Assembly (NCBI GenBank): GCA_963734395.1 | Contig: CAVTGY010000004.1 | Location: 62,001-126,000 of the forward strand | Direction: 5' to 3' | Origin: Bog-756 sp963734395 | GTDB taxonomy: Bacteria > Actinomycetota > Acidimicrobiia > Acidimicrobiales > RAAP-2 | DNA: 64,000 nt | Part shown: one piece after another, positions 26,648 through 35,625 of the stretch | Layout of the letters: every line of letters begins with the position of its first letter | Numbering within the stretch: the first letter of the stretch is position 1 | Made by a program: the position numbers and the translations under genes | The notes under the pieces: model-generated | What the model was told of the DNA's origin: nothing | Database searches by the model: none | The model's input: only the letters and a program-made list of their open reading frames with translations

Positions 26648-27298
26648 ATGGCCCGACCGCGCACTCCCGCCGGGCGCGCCCGTGTCACCAACGAACGGTT
26701 GGCCAGGTTGTATCCCGGATCGGCCGCCGACCTGTGCGCCCTCGACCACCGCGACGCGTTCCAACTGCTGGTGGCCACCATCCTGTCCGCTCAATGCACG
26801 GATGCCCGCGTCAATCAGACCACGCCGGCACTCTTCGCCCGCTATCCGGATGCGTATTCGCTGGCGGGGGCCGACCTGTCGGACGTCGAGGCGCTGATCC
26901 GCTCGACCGGATTCTTTCGGGCCAAGGCGCGCAACCTGGTGGGCATGGCCGCAACGGTGGTAGCTGATTTCGCCGGACAGGTGCCGTCGGCGATGCCAGA
27001 TCTGGTCACACTGCCAGGCGTCGGGCGCAAGACTGCGAATGTGGTTCGCAGCGTGGCCTTCGGCCTGCCCGGGCTGCCGGTCGACACCCATGTGAAACGT
27101 CTTTCCCTCCGTTTGGGGCTCACCGAGGAAACCGACCCGGTCGCGGTGGAGCGGGCACTCAACCGACTGGTGCCTGCGGGCCAACGGGGGGCGTTCAGCC
27201 TGCGGCTGATCCTGCACGGGCGGGCCACCTGTACCGCTCGAACTCCACATTGTGAGGCGTGCGTGCTGTCCGACTTCTGTCCGTCGTCTCGGCTATGA
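26648..27298 (+). CDS. nth: Endonuclease III
   Basis: Bifunctional DNA glycosylase/AP lyase for oxidised pyrimidines in base excision repair. HhH-GPD fold: FQLLVATILSAQCTDARVN, the helix-hairpin-helix LPGVGRKTANVV with its catalytic lysine, VDTHVKRLSLRLGL with the catalytic aspartate, and the iron-sulfur motif C-x6-C-x2-C-x5-C at the C-terminus (CTARTPHCEACVLSDFC). Frame intact, 216 residues. ATG 26648 is supported by the leaderless -10 box. Confidence 0.95.
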   Translation: MARPRTPAGRARVTNERLARLYPGSAADLCALDHRDAFQLLVATILSAQCTDARVNQTTPALFARYPDAYSLAGADLSDVEALIRSTGFFRAKARNLVGMAATVVADFAGQVPSAMPDLVTLPGVGRKTANVVRSVAFGLPGLPVDTHVKRLSLRLGLTEETDPVAVERALNRLVPAGQRGAFSLRLILHGRATCTARTPHCEACVLSDFCPSSRL

Positions 27299-27636
27299 CC
27301 GGCGCACGCCGATTATGGCGTAGTTGCTGACACAAACAAATTGAGTGGCAAACGGCGGTTCTACGGGCGGGCCCCAGGAGCGTCCGCAGCGCCGGAGCAG
27401 GCATCTAGCAGGGACGACGCGGACCGGTGGGCCCGCCACGGTGGGGGTCCCAGTCAATCCCTTGTACTTGACTGGTAATCGGCGCGGAAACGTGATGTTC
27501 TGGTGACCTCGGAACCGGTTCCCGCCAACTGGTTCCGCTGAGCGGAGTTCGGGATCCGCCGCCCGACCCGCTCGCGCGAAGGCACCCTTCGGGGTGCCTT
27601 CGCCGCGTCTGCACCGCCGGCCCCGACGTCGGGCGG
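27299..27636. other. Structured non-coding interval
   Basis: This is the only gene-free stretch over 300 bases. No conserved open reading frame is seen. It contains three strong hairpins: 27450-27457 with 27468-27475 (8 perfect pairs), 27511-27520 with 27527-27536 (10 pairs, one G-U type), and the terminator-like 27576-27603. I see no tRNA, SRP, RNase P or tmRNA signature on either strand. Confidence 0.55.
27576..27603. terminator. Bidirectional terminator-like hairpin
   Basis: A perfect 12-pair stem (gcgaaggcaccc with gggtgccttcgc) closed by a TTCG tetraloop. It lies between the ends of nth and the convergent small gene at 27637-27834. No U-tract follows, as is common in high-GC actinobacteria. 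Confidence 0.7.
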
Positions 27637-27834
27637 TTATCTCCGACTGAGCGTGGTGGCCAAGCGGGTCAGGCGTCGATTGGCGCTGTTGAGGGAGCGC
27701 TCGATGGCGAACAACTCCCTGGCGGTCTCCTCATCCTCGGCCGAGTCGGCGGCGTCGGCGTGGGCGGTGACCCGATCGGTGAGCTCGTCGAGTGCGGTGG
27801 CGAGCGACGACAGTTCTGCGGAGCGCACGGGCAT
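27637..27834 (-). CDS. Small conserved-looking helical protein
   Basis: 65 residues, start at ATG 27834 (MPVRSAELSSLATALDEL). Mostly charged helix, with heptad-like spacing of leucines suggesting a short coiled coil, and a basic C-terminus ending TLSRR. No family recognised. It lies convergent to nth and divergent from hisD. Confidence 0.55.
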   Translation of the reverse strand: MPVRSAELSSLATALDELTDRVTAHADAADSAEDEETARELFAIERSLNSANRRLTRLATTLSRR

Positions 27835-27911
27835 GGGATGATCATGGCACTGTCGGATGCACGGCCCCACCGGGTGCCCATCCATCGGGCCGGTATCGGG
27901 CTCTCGTCCGA

Positions 27912-27917
27912 TAGCAT
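27912..27917 (+). promoter_or_regulatory. Candidate leaderless -10 box of the his operon
   Basis: TAGCAT ends nine bases before ATG 27927 of hisD; no ribosome site lies between. No T-box, his-rich leader peptide or attenuator is visible. Confidence 0.5.
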
Positions 27918-27926
27918 CGACGGGCT

Positions 27927-29240
27927 ATGGCTCTCCGTCGCCTCGATGTTCGCGGCTTTGCCGGCAGCCCACGTCAGCTGGCGGAGATGCTGCCCCGTCC
28001 GGTCGACCAACTGGACCGGTCTTCGTCTGACGTGGCGGCGATCATCGACGAGGTGCGGGCCGGAGGGGATGCCGCGCTTCGCCGTCTCACCGCGCGTTTC
28101 GACGGGGTCGAGATCGACCAGTTGCAGGTGCCCGAGGAGGAGATCCGGGCGGCGCTGTCCCGGGTGCCCGCCGATCTGCAAGAGGCACTCGAAGTCGCCC
28201 ACGACCGCATCGCCGCGTACCACTCCCACCAGTCGGGCGCACAGTCGGGCGGCCGGCAGGGTGATGATTTCGAGTCCGGCGGTATCGGCGTGCGCGAATT
28301 GGTGCGCCCGGTGGCCCGGGCGGGGTGCTACGCGCCCGGCGGGCGCGCCCGCTATCCCTCCACCGTGCTCATGTGCGCGGTCCCCGCCCAGGTGGCCGGC
28401 GTGGAGGAGATCGCAATGTGCGTGCCGCCCGGGCCCGACGGACGGGTCGACGACGCCACCCTGGCGGCCGCCGCGGTGGCCGGTGTCCGCGAGGTGTATC
28501 GGGTCGGCGGGGCCCAGGCGGTGGCGGCGATGGCCTACGGCACCGAGTCGATCCGACCGGTCGATGTGATCGTCGGCCCCGGCAACCGGTACGTTGCCGA
28601 GGCCAAGCGCCAGGTTTCCGGGGTGGTCGGCGTGGCCTCGGCATTCGCGGGCCCTTCCGAGGTGGTGGTTATCGCCGGTCCGGAGACGCCCCCCACTTCG
28701 GCCGCCATCGACCTGGTGGTACAGGCCGAGCACGGGCCCGACGGTCTGGCCTGGCTGCTCACCTGGTCCGAGGAGGTGGCCGAGGCGGTCACCGCCCAGG
28801 TTGCCGTCATGGTCGACAACTCACCTCGTCGTGCCGATCTCGAGGCCACGTTGGACGCCGGTGGCTACGTGGTGATGGTGGACGGGGCCGATCAGGCGTG
28901 TGCCGTGGCCAACATCGTGGCCCCCGAGCACCTGGAGATCCTCACTGACGACGCCGAATCCCTGCTGCCGCTGATCACCTCGGCCGGGGCCGTCTTCCTC
29001 GGGCCGAGTTCACCGGCCAGTGTCGGCGACTATCTGGCCGGGCCCAACCATGTGCTGCCCACCAACCGGACGGCACGGTTCGCCAGTGCCTTGGGCGTGG
29101 AGGACTTCCGGCGGCGCATCGCCGCGGTGACCGTTTCGGACAAGGCCCTCGAAGTCCTCGGGCCGCACCTGGTGACCTTGGCCGAGACCGAGGGACTCCC
29201 CGCGCACGCCGACTCGGTGCGACTGCGATGGCCGCGGTAA
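27927..29240 (+). CDS. hisD: Histidinol dehydrogenase
   Basis: NAD- and zinc-dependent oxidation of histidinol to histidine, the last two steps of the pathway. Motifs: YVPGG-like CYAPGGRARYPSTVLM, VIVGPGNRYVAEAKR, AFAGPSEVVVIAG, QAEHGPDGLAWL, ANIVAPEHLEIL with the catalytic Glu-His pair, and LAGPNHVLPTN with the metal-binding histidine. 437 residues, intact frame. First gene of hisDCBHAF; hisC overlaps its end by 13 bases. Confidence 0.96.
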   Translation: MALRRLDVRGFAGSPRQLAEMLPRPVDQLDRSSSDVAAIIDEVRAGGDAALRRLTARFDGVEIDQLQVPEEEIRAALSRVPADLQEALEVAHDRIAAYHSHQSGAQSGGRQGDDFESGGIGVRELVRPVARAGCYAPGGRARYPSTVLMCAVPAQVAGVEEIAMCVPPGPDGRVDDATLAAAAVAGVREVYRVGGAQAVAAMAYGTESIRPVDVIVGPGNRYVAEAKRQVSGVVGVASAFAGPSEVVVIAGPETPPTSAAIDLVVQAEHGPDGLAWLLTWSEEVAEAVTAQVAVMVDNSPRRADLEATLDAGGYVVMVDGADQACAVANIVAPEHLEILTDDAESLLPLITSAGAVFLGPSSPASVGDYLAGPNHVLPTNRTARFASALGVEDFRRRIAAVTVSDKALEVLGPHLVTLAETEGLPAHADSVRLRWPR

Positions 29241-30330
29241 TGCCGGGGAGAAGGGACGCCGACTCCCCACCCCCGGTCCGCCCCGATCTGATTGCACTCA
29301 CCGGTTACCACTCGACGCAGGTCGAGGTCGAAGTGAGGCTCAACACCAATGAGTCGCCCCTGTCGCCTCCGCCCGAGTGGCTCGAGGCGTTCAGCGCCGG
29401 ACTGGCCACGCTCGAGTTCAACCGCTATCCGGACCGCGAAGCCATCGAATTGCGACGGGCACTGGGCGACAGCCACGGCGTGGGCCCTGATCAAGTGTTC
29501 TGCGCCAACGGCTCGAACGAGGTTCTCCAATCGCTGTTGTTGGCGTACGGAGGCCCGGACCGGTCGGTGGCCCTGTTCGAGCCCACCTACACACTCCACC
29601 GGCACATCGGCCGGATCACAGGCACCGCGGTGGCCGTCGGGCGTCGCACCGACCAGTACGCCCTGGACCTCGATGAGGTGACCCGGGTGGTCGATGCCCA
29701 CCGCCCGGTCATCACCTTCCTGTGTTCCCCCAACAACCCGACCGGCCGCGCCGAGCCCCTCGAACAGATCCGCGCCGTCGTGGAGGTCACCCCTGACCTG
29801 GTGGTGGTGGACGAGGCCTACGGCCAATTCGCACCTTCCTCGGCGATGGATCTGGTCCTCAGTGGCGAGCCCGGCTCCCGCCGGGTGGTGGTGGTGCGGA
29901 CCTTCTCCAAGACCTGGGCGATGGCCGGACTGCGACTCGGGTACCTGATCGGCTCGCCCGAGGTGGTCCAGGCGTGTGAGATGGTGGCGTTGCCGTACCA
30001 TCTCGACGCAGCCAAGCAATTGGCGGGACGCCTGGCCCTGCAGTTCGTCGACGAGATGGAGACACGGGTGGCGATGATCAACGAGGAACGCGGCCGGATT
30101 GCCGCCGCGTTCTCCGCCCTGCCGGTGGAGGCATGGCCCTCCGACGCCAACTTCATCCTGTTCCGACCGACCAGGAGGAAAGCACGGGAGGTGTGGGCGG
30201 ACCTCCTCGATGCATCGATCCTCGTGCGAGACTGTTCGGAATGGCCAGGTCTCGCCGGGTGCCTGCGGGTCACCGTGGGCCTCCCGGCGGAGAATGACCG
30301 GTTCTTGGCCGCCTTGAACGAGAGTCTGCG

Positions 30331-30334
<4 letters not shown>
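29228..30334 (+). CDS. hisC: Histidinol-phosphate aminotransferase
   Basis: PLP enzyme converting imidazole-acetol phosphate to histidinol phosphate. Fold type I: VRLNTNESPLSPPPEW, NRYPDREAIELRRAL, SPNNPTGRAEPLEQI, VVVDEAYGQFA and the PLP lysine in VRTFSKTWAMAGLRLGY. A short proline-rich N-terminus precedes the core. Start at ATG 29228 inside the end of hisD; ATG 29240 is also possible. The stop overlaps hisB (ATGA). Confidence 0.95.
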
Positions 30335-30951
<617 letters not shown>

Positions 30952-31012
30952 TCTCCCCCCGGAGCCGACCTCGATCGGGGGTCCGAGCCGGCCGGCCATC
31001 GGCGGCCGACCG

Positions 31013-31648
31013 GTGATCGCCGTCCTCGATTACGGCATCGGAAATCTGCGGTCGGCGGAAAAGGCGCTTCAATTCCTGGGCGCCGACGCCGCGTTGGTCG
31101 ACGATCCGGATCGGGCCGCGGCGGCGGACGGTGTGGTACTCCCCGGGGTGGGCGCGTTCGGGAGGTGTGCGCAAGCATTGCGGTCGAGCGGCATGGAGCA
31201 GGCCGCCCGTTTCGCCATCGATCGCGGTGTGCCGTTCCTTGGCATCTGTGTTGGGTTCCAGCTTCTCTACGAGGGATCGGAGGAAAATCCCGCCGACCCC
31301 GGCCTCGGGATCCTGCACGGTTCGGTGCGGAGGTTGCCCGAGGGAGTCAAGGTTCCCCAGATGCAGTGGAACATCCTCCAAACCGACGGGGAGCGGCCTT
31401 CGGGGCTCCTGTCCGGACTACCCGCTCCGGCGTGGGTCTACTTCGTGCACTCCTTTGCCCCCGAACCGACCGCTGACACCTCTGCCACGTGCGACTACGG
31501 GGGTCCGATCGCCGCCTCGGCCGAGCGGGGCGCGGTGTGGGGAACACAGTTCCACCCGGAGAAGTCCGGCGCCGTCGGCCTGCGCATCCTCGGCAACTTC
31601 ATCGACGCCGTCAACGCAACCGACACCGCCGACCCGACCGACACCTGA
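31013..31648 (+). CDS. hisH: Imidazole glycerol phosphate synthase, glutaminase subunit
   Basis: Class I glutaminase that feeds ammonia to HisF. Start GTG 31013 (IAVLDYGIGNLRSAEKAL). Oxyanion region PGVGAFGRCAQAL, catalytic cysteine in FLGICVGFQLLYEGS and the His-Glu pair in GTQFHPEKSG are all present. 211 residues. The 61-base gap after hisB is the longest inside the cluster and holds no clear signal. The stop overlaps hisA (TGATG). Confidence 0.95.
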   Translation: MIAVLDYGIGNLRSAEKALQFLGADAALVDDPDRAAAADGVVLPGVGAFGRCAQALRSSGMEQAARFAIDRGVPFLGICVGFQLLYEGSEENPADPGLGILHGSVRRLPEGVKVPQMQWNILQTDGERPSGLLSGLPAPAWVYFVHSFAPEPTADTSATCDYGGPIAASAERGAVWGTQFHPEKSGAVGLRILGNFIDAVNATDTADPTDT

Positions 31649-32424
31649 TGGACCTCTATCCGGCCGTCGACATCCGCCAGGGCCGGGCGGTCCGGCTCAC
31701 CCAGGGGGATTTCGCACGGCAGGACGAGTACGGGGACCCGATGACGCTTGCCCTCCAGTTTGTGGCCGGGGGCGCCCGGTGGCTCCATGTCGTCGACCTG
31801 GATGCCGCCCGAACCGGGCAGCCGGTGAACCGGTCGACGGTGTTGGCGATCGCCACCGCCGCCGGAGTCCCGGTCGAGGTCGGTGGCGGGGTGCGTTCGG
31901 AGGACGACGTCAATCAGCTGCTGTCCGGCGGGGTGAGCCGGGTGGTTCTCGGCACCGTGGCCGTCGACCAGCCGGACATGGCTCGTCGGCTGGCGGCGCG
32001 GTATCCGGGTCAGGTGGCGCTCGGAGTGGACTACCGGCTCGACGGCGCGGGCCGGACCGAGGTGGCTTCCCGGGGTTGGGAGCAGGCGAGCGGGCGCACC
32101 GTGGCCGATCTGCTCCACGATTTCGACGGCGCCGGAATCGCCGCGGTGGTGGTGACCGCTATCGACCGTGACGGGACCCTGGCCGGCCCCGACCTGGCCG
32201 GGTTGGCCGACGTGCTGGCATCGAGCGACATCCCGGTCATCGCGTCGGGAGGGGTGGGAAGCGCCGCCGACATCGAGGCGCTCGCCGCCCTGGCCGTGGC
32301 TCCGGTCGGGTCGGGTGTCGGGCCGGGCGGCCAACCCAGGCGCCTTTCCGGGGCGATCACCGGCAGGGCGTTGGTGGACGGCCGGTTGACCGTCGAGGAG
32401 GGGTTGGCCGCATGCGCACCGTAA
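31648..32424 (+). CDS. hisA: Phosphoribosylformimino-AICAR-phosphate isomerase
   Basis: TIM-barrel isomerase of histidine synthesis. The two catalytic aspartates lie in YPAVDIRQGRAVRLTQGD and VTAIDRDGTLAGPD; phosphate loops are VEVGGGVRSEDD and ASGGVGSAADIEAL. Many actinobacteria use the dual-function PriA for HisA and TrpF, but a separate trpF is present at 42987, so this is probably a dedicated HisA. Odd: a Gly/Pro-rich insertion of about 12 residues (VGSGVGPGGQ) interrupts the region before GAITGRALVDG. hisF overlaps the end by 13 bases. Confidence 0.92.
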   Translation: MDLYPAVDIRQGRAVRLTQGDFARQDEYGDPMTLALQFVAGGARWLHVVDLDAARTGQPVNRSTVLAIATAAGVPVEVGGGVRSEDDVNQLLSGGVSRVVLGTVAVDQPDMARRLAARYPGQVALGVDYRLDGAGRTEVASRGWEQASGRTVADLLHDFDGAGIAAVVVTAIDRDGTLAGPDLAGLADVLASSDIPVIASGGVGSAADIEALAALAVAPVGSGVGPGGQPRRLSGAITGRALVDGRLTVEEGLAACAP

Positions 32425-33197
32425 GGGTGATCCCGTGCCTCGACGTGGACGCCGGCCGCGTGGTCAAGGGCGTACAGTTCTCCGATCTCTTCGACGCCGG
32501 CGATCCGGTAGAGCTGGCCGCCCGGTACGACGTCCAGGGCGCCGACGAGCTGGTGTTCCTCGATATCACTGCGTCGTCGGACAACCGTCGGACCATGGTG
32601 GATGTCGTGTCGCGAACTGCCGAGGAGGTGTTCATCCCGTTCACCGTGGGAGGCGGTATCCGATCGGTCGAAGATGCCCGGCTCCTGTTGCGGGCCGGGG
32701 CGGACAAGGTCGGAGTCAACACCGCGGCCGTCGAACACCCCGGGCTGGTGGTCGAGCTGGCCGAGGAGTTCGGGAGCCAGTGCGTGGTGGTGGCCGTCGA
32801 CGCCCGTCGACGTCGTGAAAACGGAGGAGGGCCGGGCACCGCTGAAGGGTGGGAGGTCTTCACCCACGGAGGGCGCACCCCCACCGCGGTGGACGCCATC
32901 GAGTGGTGCGAGGCGGCGACCGCACTCGGCGCGGGCGAGATCCTGCTCACCTCCATGGACCGGGACGGCACCCGCGACGGGTTCGATCTGGAGCTGACCC
33001 GACGGGTGGCCGAGTTGTGCACGGTGCCGGTCATCGCCTCGGGCGGGGTCGGCTCGCTCGACCACTTGGTGGAAGGGGCCGTCGAGGGACTGGCCGAAGG
33101 TGTGCTGGCCGCTTCGATCTTCCATCTCGGTGAGTACACGGTGGCCGAGGCCAAGGCCCACATGGCCGGGGCCGGCGTCGCCGTGCGTCCGGCGTGA
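32412..33197 (+). CDS. hisF: Imidazole glycerol phosphate synthase, cyclase subunit
   Basis: TIM barrel that joins ammonia from HisH to PRFAR, giving imidazoleglycerol phosphate and AICAR. VIPCLDVDAGRVVKGVQF carries the first catalytic aspartate and LTSMDRDGTRDGFDLELT the second; FTVGGGIRSVEDA and ASGGVGSLDHLVEGA bind phosphate. 261 residues, frame intact. ATG 32412 lies within hisA. Confidence 0.96.
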   Translation: MRTVRVIPCLDVDAGRVVKGVQFSDLFDAGDPVELAARYDVQGADELVFLDITASSDNRRTMVDVVSRTAEEVFIPFTVGGGIRSVEDARLLLRAGADKVGVNTAAVEHPGLVVELAEEFGSQCVVVAVDARRRRENGGGPGTAEGWEVFTHGGRTPTAVDAIEWCEAATALGAGEILLTSMDRDGTRDGFDLELTRRVAELCTVPVIASGGVGSLDHLVEGAVEGLAEGVLAASIFHLGEYTVAEAKAHMAGAGVAVRPA

Positions 33198-33250
33198 GGA
33201 TCGGGTCGCCCGGCATCGCCTCTGACGATCGGTTCGAATCGCCTCTGCGG

Positions 33251-33256
33251 TACCCT
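33251..33256 (+). promoter_or_regulatory. Candidate leaderless -10 box of the GroES-like gene
   Basis: TACCCT ends six bases before GTG 33263, suggesting a promoter inside the his cluster. Confidence 0.4.
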
Positions 33257-33262
33257 TGACAG

Positions 33263-33631
33263 GTGGCCACCACGACACCAGAAGTACCGACGAACAGCCA
33301 CAACGGCGATGGAACCCCGGCCAAGCTGGCCATCACCGTATTGGCGGACCGGGTATTGGTCCAGGTCGGCCAAGCCGAGGGCGAGCGTCGATCGCGGGCG
33401 GGGATCCTCATCCCGGCCACCGCCCAGGTCTCCCGGCGGCTCACCTGGGCTGCGGCAGTCGCCGTGGGGCCCCACGTCCGTTCGGTGAAGGTGGGCGACA
33501 CCGTTCTCTTCAACCCCGAGGACCGTTTCGAGGTCGAAGTCCAAGGAGAGGAATACGTCATCCTTCGCGAACGGGACATCCACGCCGTGGCCGCCACCAG
33601 GATCGACGGCGGCACGGGGCTCTACCTCTGA
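33263..33631 (+). CDS. GroES-like co-chaperonin family protein
   Basis: 122 residues resembling the 10-kDa chaperonin fold: LAITVLADRVLVQVGQ at the start, RSRAGILIPATAQVSRRL in place of the GroEL-contacting mobile loop, VAVGPHVRSVKVGDTVLFNP and EEYVILRERDIHAV. An N-terminal tail of about 20 polar residues precedes the core. The region after LIPATAQ (SRRLTWAAAV) differs from canonical GroES, so it is probably a divergent paralogue and not the main GroES. No groEL is adjacent. It sits between hisF and hisI. Confidence 0.72.
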   Translation: MATTTPEVPTNSHNGDGTPAKLAITVLADRVLVQVGQAEGERRSRAGILIPATAQVSRRLTWAAAVAVGPHVRSVKVGDTVLFNPEDRFEVEVQGEEYVILRERDIHAVAATRIDGGTGLYL

Positions 33632-33689
33632 TCCTGACCGTCTCGACTCGCCGGATCCGTCGAAGGACCGGCATCAGAAAGCACCGATC

Positions 33690-34055
33690 ATGAGCACCAC
33701 CGCCACGCCGATCGAATTCCGCCACGAGGAGCTGGACCGCATCGTCTTTACCGGCGACGGCCTGGTTCCCGCCATCGTGCAGGATGTGTCCGACGGCGCC
33801 GTCCTGATGTTCGCCTGGATGAACCGCGACTCATTGGTCAAGACGCTCGAGACCGGGAGGACCTGGTTCTGGAGCCGGAGCCGCCAGGAGTTCTGGTGCA
33901 AAGGTGAGACATCCGGCAACCGTCAGTACGTCCGTAGCGTGCGCTACGACTGCGATGGTGATGTGCTGTTGGTGGAGGTCGACCAGGAGGGCGCCGGTGC
34001 GTGCCACACCGGCAACCGGTCGTGCTTCTTCCGGGCCTTCGGCGACCAGCAGTGA
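33690..34055 (+). CDS. hisI: Phosphoribosyl-AMP cyclohydrolase
   Basis: Opens the purine ring of phosphoribosyl-AMP in histidine synthesis. Family blocks: VLMFAWMNRDSL, TWFWSRSRQEFWCKGETSGN, the metal-binding YDCDGDVLLVEVDQEG, and ACHTGNRSCFFR. 121 residues; the HisE pyrophosphohydrolase is not fused. The stop overlaps the GTG of trpE, linking his and trp genes. Confidence 0.95.
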   Translation: MSTTATPIEFRHEELDRIVFTGDGLVPAIVQDVSDGAVLMFAWMNRDSLVKTLETGRTWFWSRSRQEFWCKGETSGNRQYVRSVRYDCDGDVLLVEVDQEGAGACHTGNRSCFFRAFGDQQ

Positions 34056-35620
34056 CCGGCCCGGGACGGCCGGGGACCGGGCCCTCGGGGCCGGGGATCG
34101 ACGGGTTCCTCTCCTTGGCCGCCAACCACCGCATCGTGCCGGTATGGCGCGAACTGGTGGCCGACACCATCACCCCGGTGGCCGCCTTCCTCCAGATCGT
34201 CGACGGTCCCGACCGGACCGGGTTCCTTCTCGAGTCGGTGGAGGGCGGGGAGCGGTGGGGCCGCTACTCCTTCGTGGGCCGCAATCCGCTGGCCACCATC
34301 GCCGCCCGCGGCTCGCAGGTGACTACCGCGGGGCAGGTGGACCTGGACGACATCACCGGCGGCAGAGTGAGCGGAGACGGGGGGATATTGGCGGCGCTGG
34401 AGGTCATCCTCGACGCATTCGAATCGCCCGAGCTCCCCGACCTCCCGCCTCTTCACGCCGGTCTGGTCGGGTATATCGGCTACGACGTGGTCAGAGAGGT
34501 CGAGCATCTGCCGAACACGCCTCCCGACGACCTCGATCAGCCCGACGCCATCCTGGCGGTGATCGGGCAGCTGGCCGCCTTCGACCACTGGCGGCAGCGA
34601 GTGGTGCTCATCGACAACGTGGTCGTCGATCCGCGCTGGGGCGCCGACGAGCTCGGCGCCGCGCATCAGGCCGCCCAAGCCCGACTGGACCAGCTGGCAG
34701 ACGACTGCTTCCGTCCCCTCGAGCAGCCGGCACGGCTCCTGCCCGATCGGGTCGACTCACCGAGCGACGTGCGCCGCACCATGTCTGACGACCTCTACGA
34801 GGATGCGGTGCGGGCGGCCAAGGAGCATGTGACCGCCGGGGACGTCTTTCAGGTGGTGCTCTCCCAACGTTTCGACCTCGAGTCGCTCGACGTCGATCCC
34901 TTCGAGGTCTACCGGGTGCTACGCCTGGTCAACCCGAGCCCTTATCTCTACTTCCTCCGGTTCCCCGAGGTCACCGTGGTCGGGGCATCGCCCGAACCCA
35001 TGGTGCGGCTCCGTGAGGGCACGGTGGTCTCCCGACCGATCGCCGGCTCGAGGCCCCGGGGGACCACCCCGGTCGAGGACGCCCGCCTCGAGGGGGAGTT
35101 GGTCGAGGATCCCAAGGAGGTCGCTGAGCACGTGATGCTGGTCGATCTGGCCCGCAACGACGTGGGACGGGTGGTCAGTTTCGGTACCGAAGCCCTGGAC
35201 GAGGTGATGGTCGTGGAGCGCTACAGCCACATCATGCACCTGACTTCACAGGTATCCGGTCGACTGGCTCCGGGAAAGGGTCCCATCGACGTTCTGCGGG
35301 CGACCATCCCCGCCGGCACCCTTTCCGGGGCGCCGAAGGTGCGAGCCATGGAGATCATCGACGAACTCGAGCCGACCAAGCGGGGGGTCTACGGAGGGGT
35401 GGTCGGCTATCTCGACTTCTCCGGCAATCTCGACACCGCCATCGCCATCCGCACCATGACGGTCGACCGGGAAGGGAGGGCCTCGGTACAGGCCGGGGCG
35501 GGAATCGTCGCCGACAGCGATCCGGTCGCCGAGAACGCCGAATGCGCCCACAAGGCGGCGGCGATGCTGTCGGCGGTGGCCATGGCCCGCGGCGCCCGTG
35601 CCCCGGCAGCGGTCCGATAA
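34052..35620 (+). CDS. trpE: Anthranilate synthase component I
   Basis: Makes anthranilate from chorismate together with a TrpG glutaminase that is not in this window. The tryptophan feedback site region GFLLESVEGGERWGRYSFVG has the LLES motif. The chorismate-binding C-terminus shows YLYFLRFPEVTVVGASPE, SRPIAGSRPRGTT, LVEDPKEVAEHVMLVDLARN, SHIMHLTSQVSG and GTLSGAPKVRAMEII. Start GTG 34052 overlaps the hisI stop. Confidence 0.95.
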   Translation: MTGPGRPGTGPSGPGIDGFLSLAANHRIVPVWRELVADTITPVAAFLQIVDGPDRTGFLLESVEGGERWGRYSFVGRNPLATIAARGSQVTTAGQVDLDDITGGRVSGDGGILAALEVILDAFESPELPDLPPLHAGLVGYIGYDVVREVEHLPNTPPDDLDQPDAILAVIGQLAAFDHWRQRVVLIDNVVVDPRWGADELGAAHQAAQARLDQLADDCFRPLEQPARLLPDRVDSPSDVRRTMSDDLYEDAVRAAKEHVTAGDVFQVVLSQRFDLESLDVDPFEVYRVLRLVNPSPYLYFLRFPEVTVVGASPEPMVRLREGTVVSRPIAGSRPRGTTPVEDARLEGELVEDPKEVAEHVMLVDLARNDVGRVVSFGTEALDEVMVVERYSHIMHLTSQVSGRLAPGKGPIDVLRATIPAGTLSGAPKVRAMEIIDELEPTKRGVYGGVVGYLDFSGNLDTAIAIRTMTVDREGRASVQAGAGIVADSDPVAENAECAHKAAAMLSAVAMARGARAPAAVR

Positions 35621-35625
35621 GCGGC

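Noticed and set aside
27299..27636. tRNA, SRP RNA, RNase P RNA or tmRNA
   Set aside because: None of the invariant sequence blocks of these RNAs is present on either strand.
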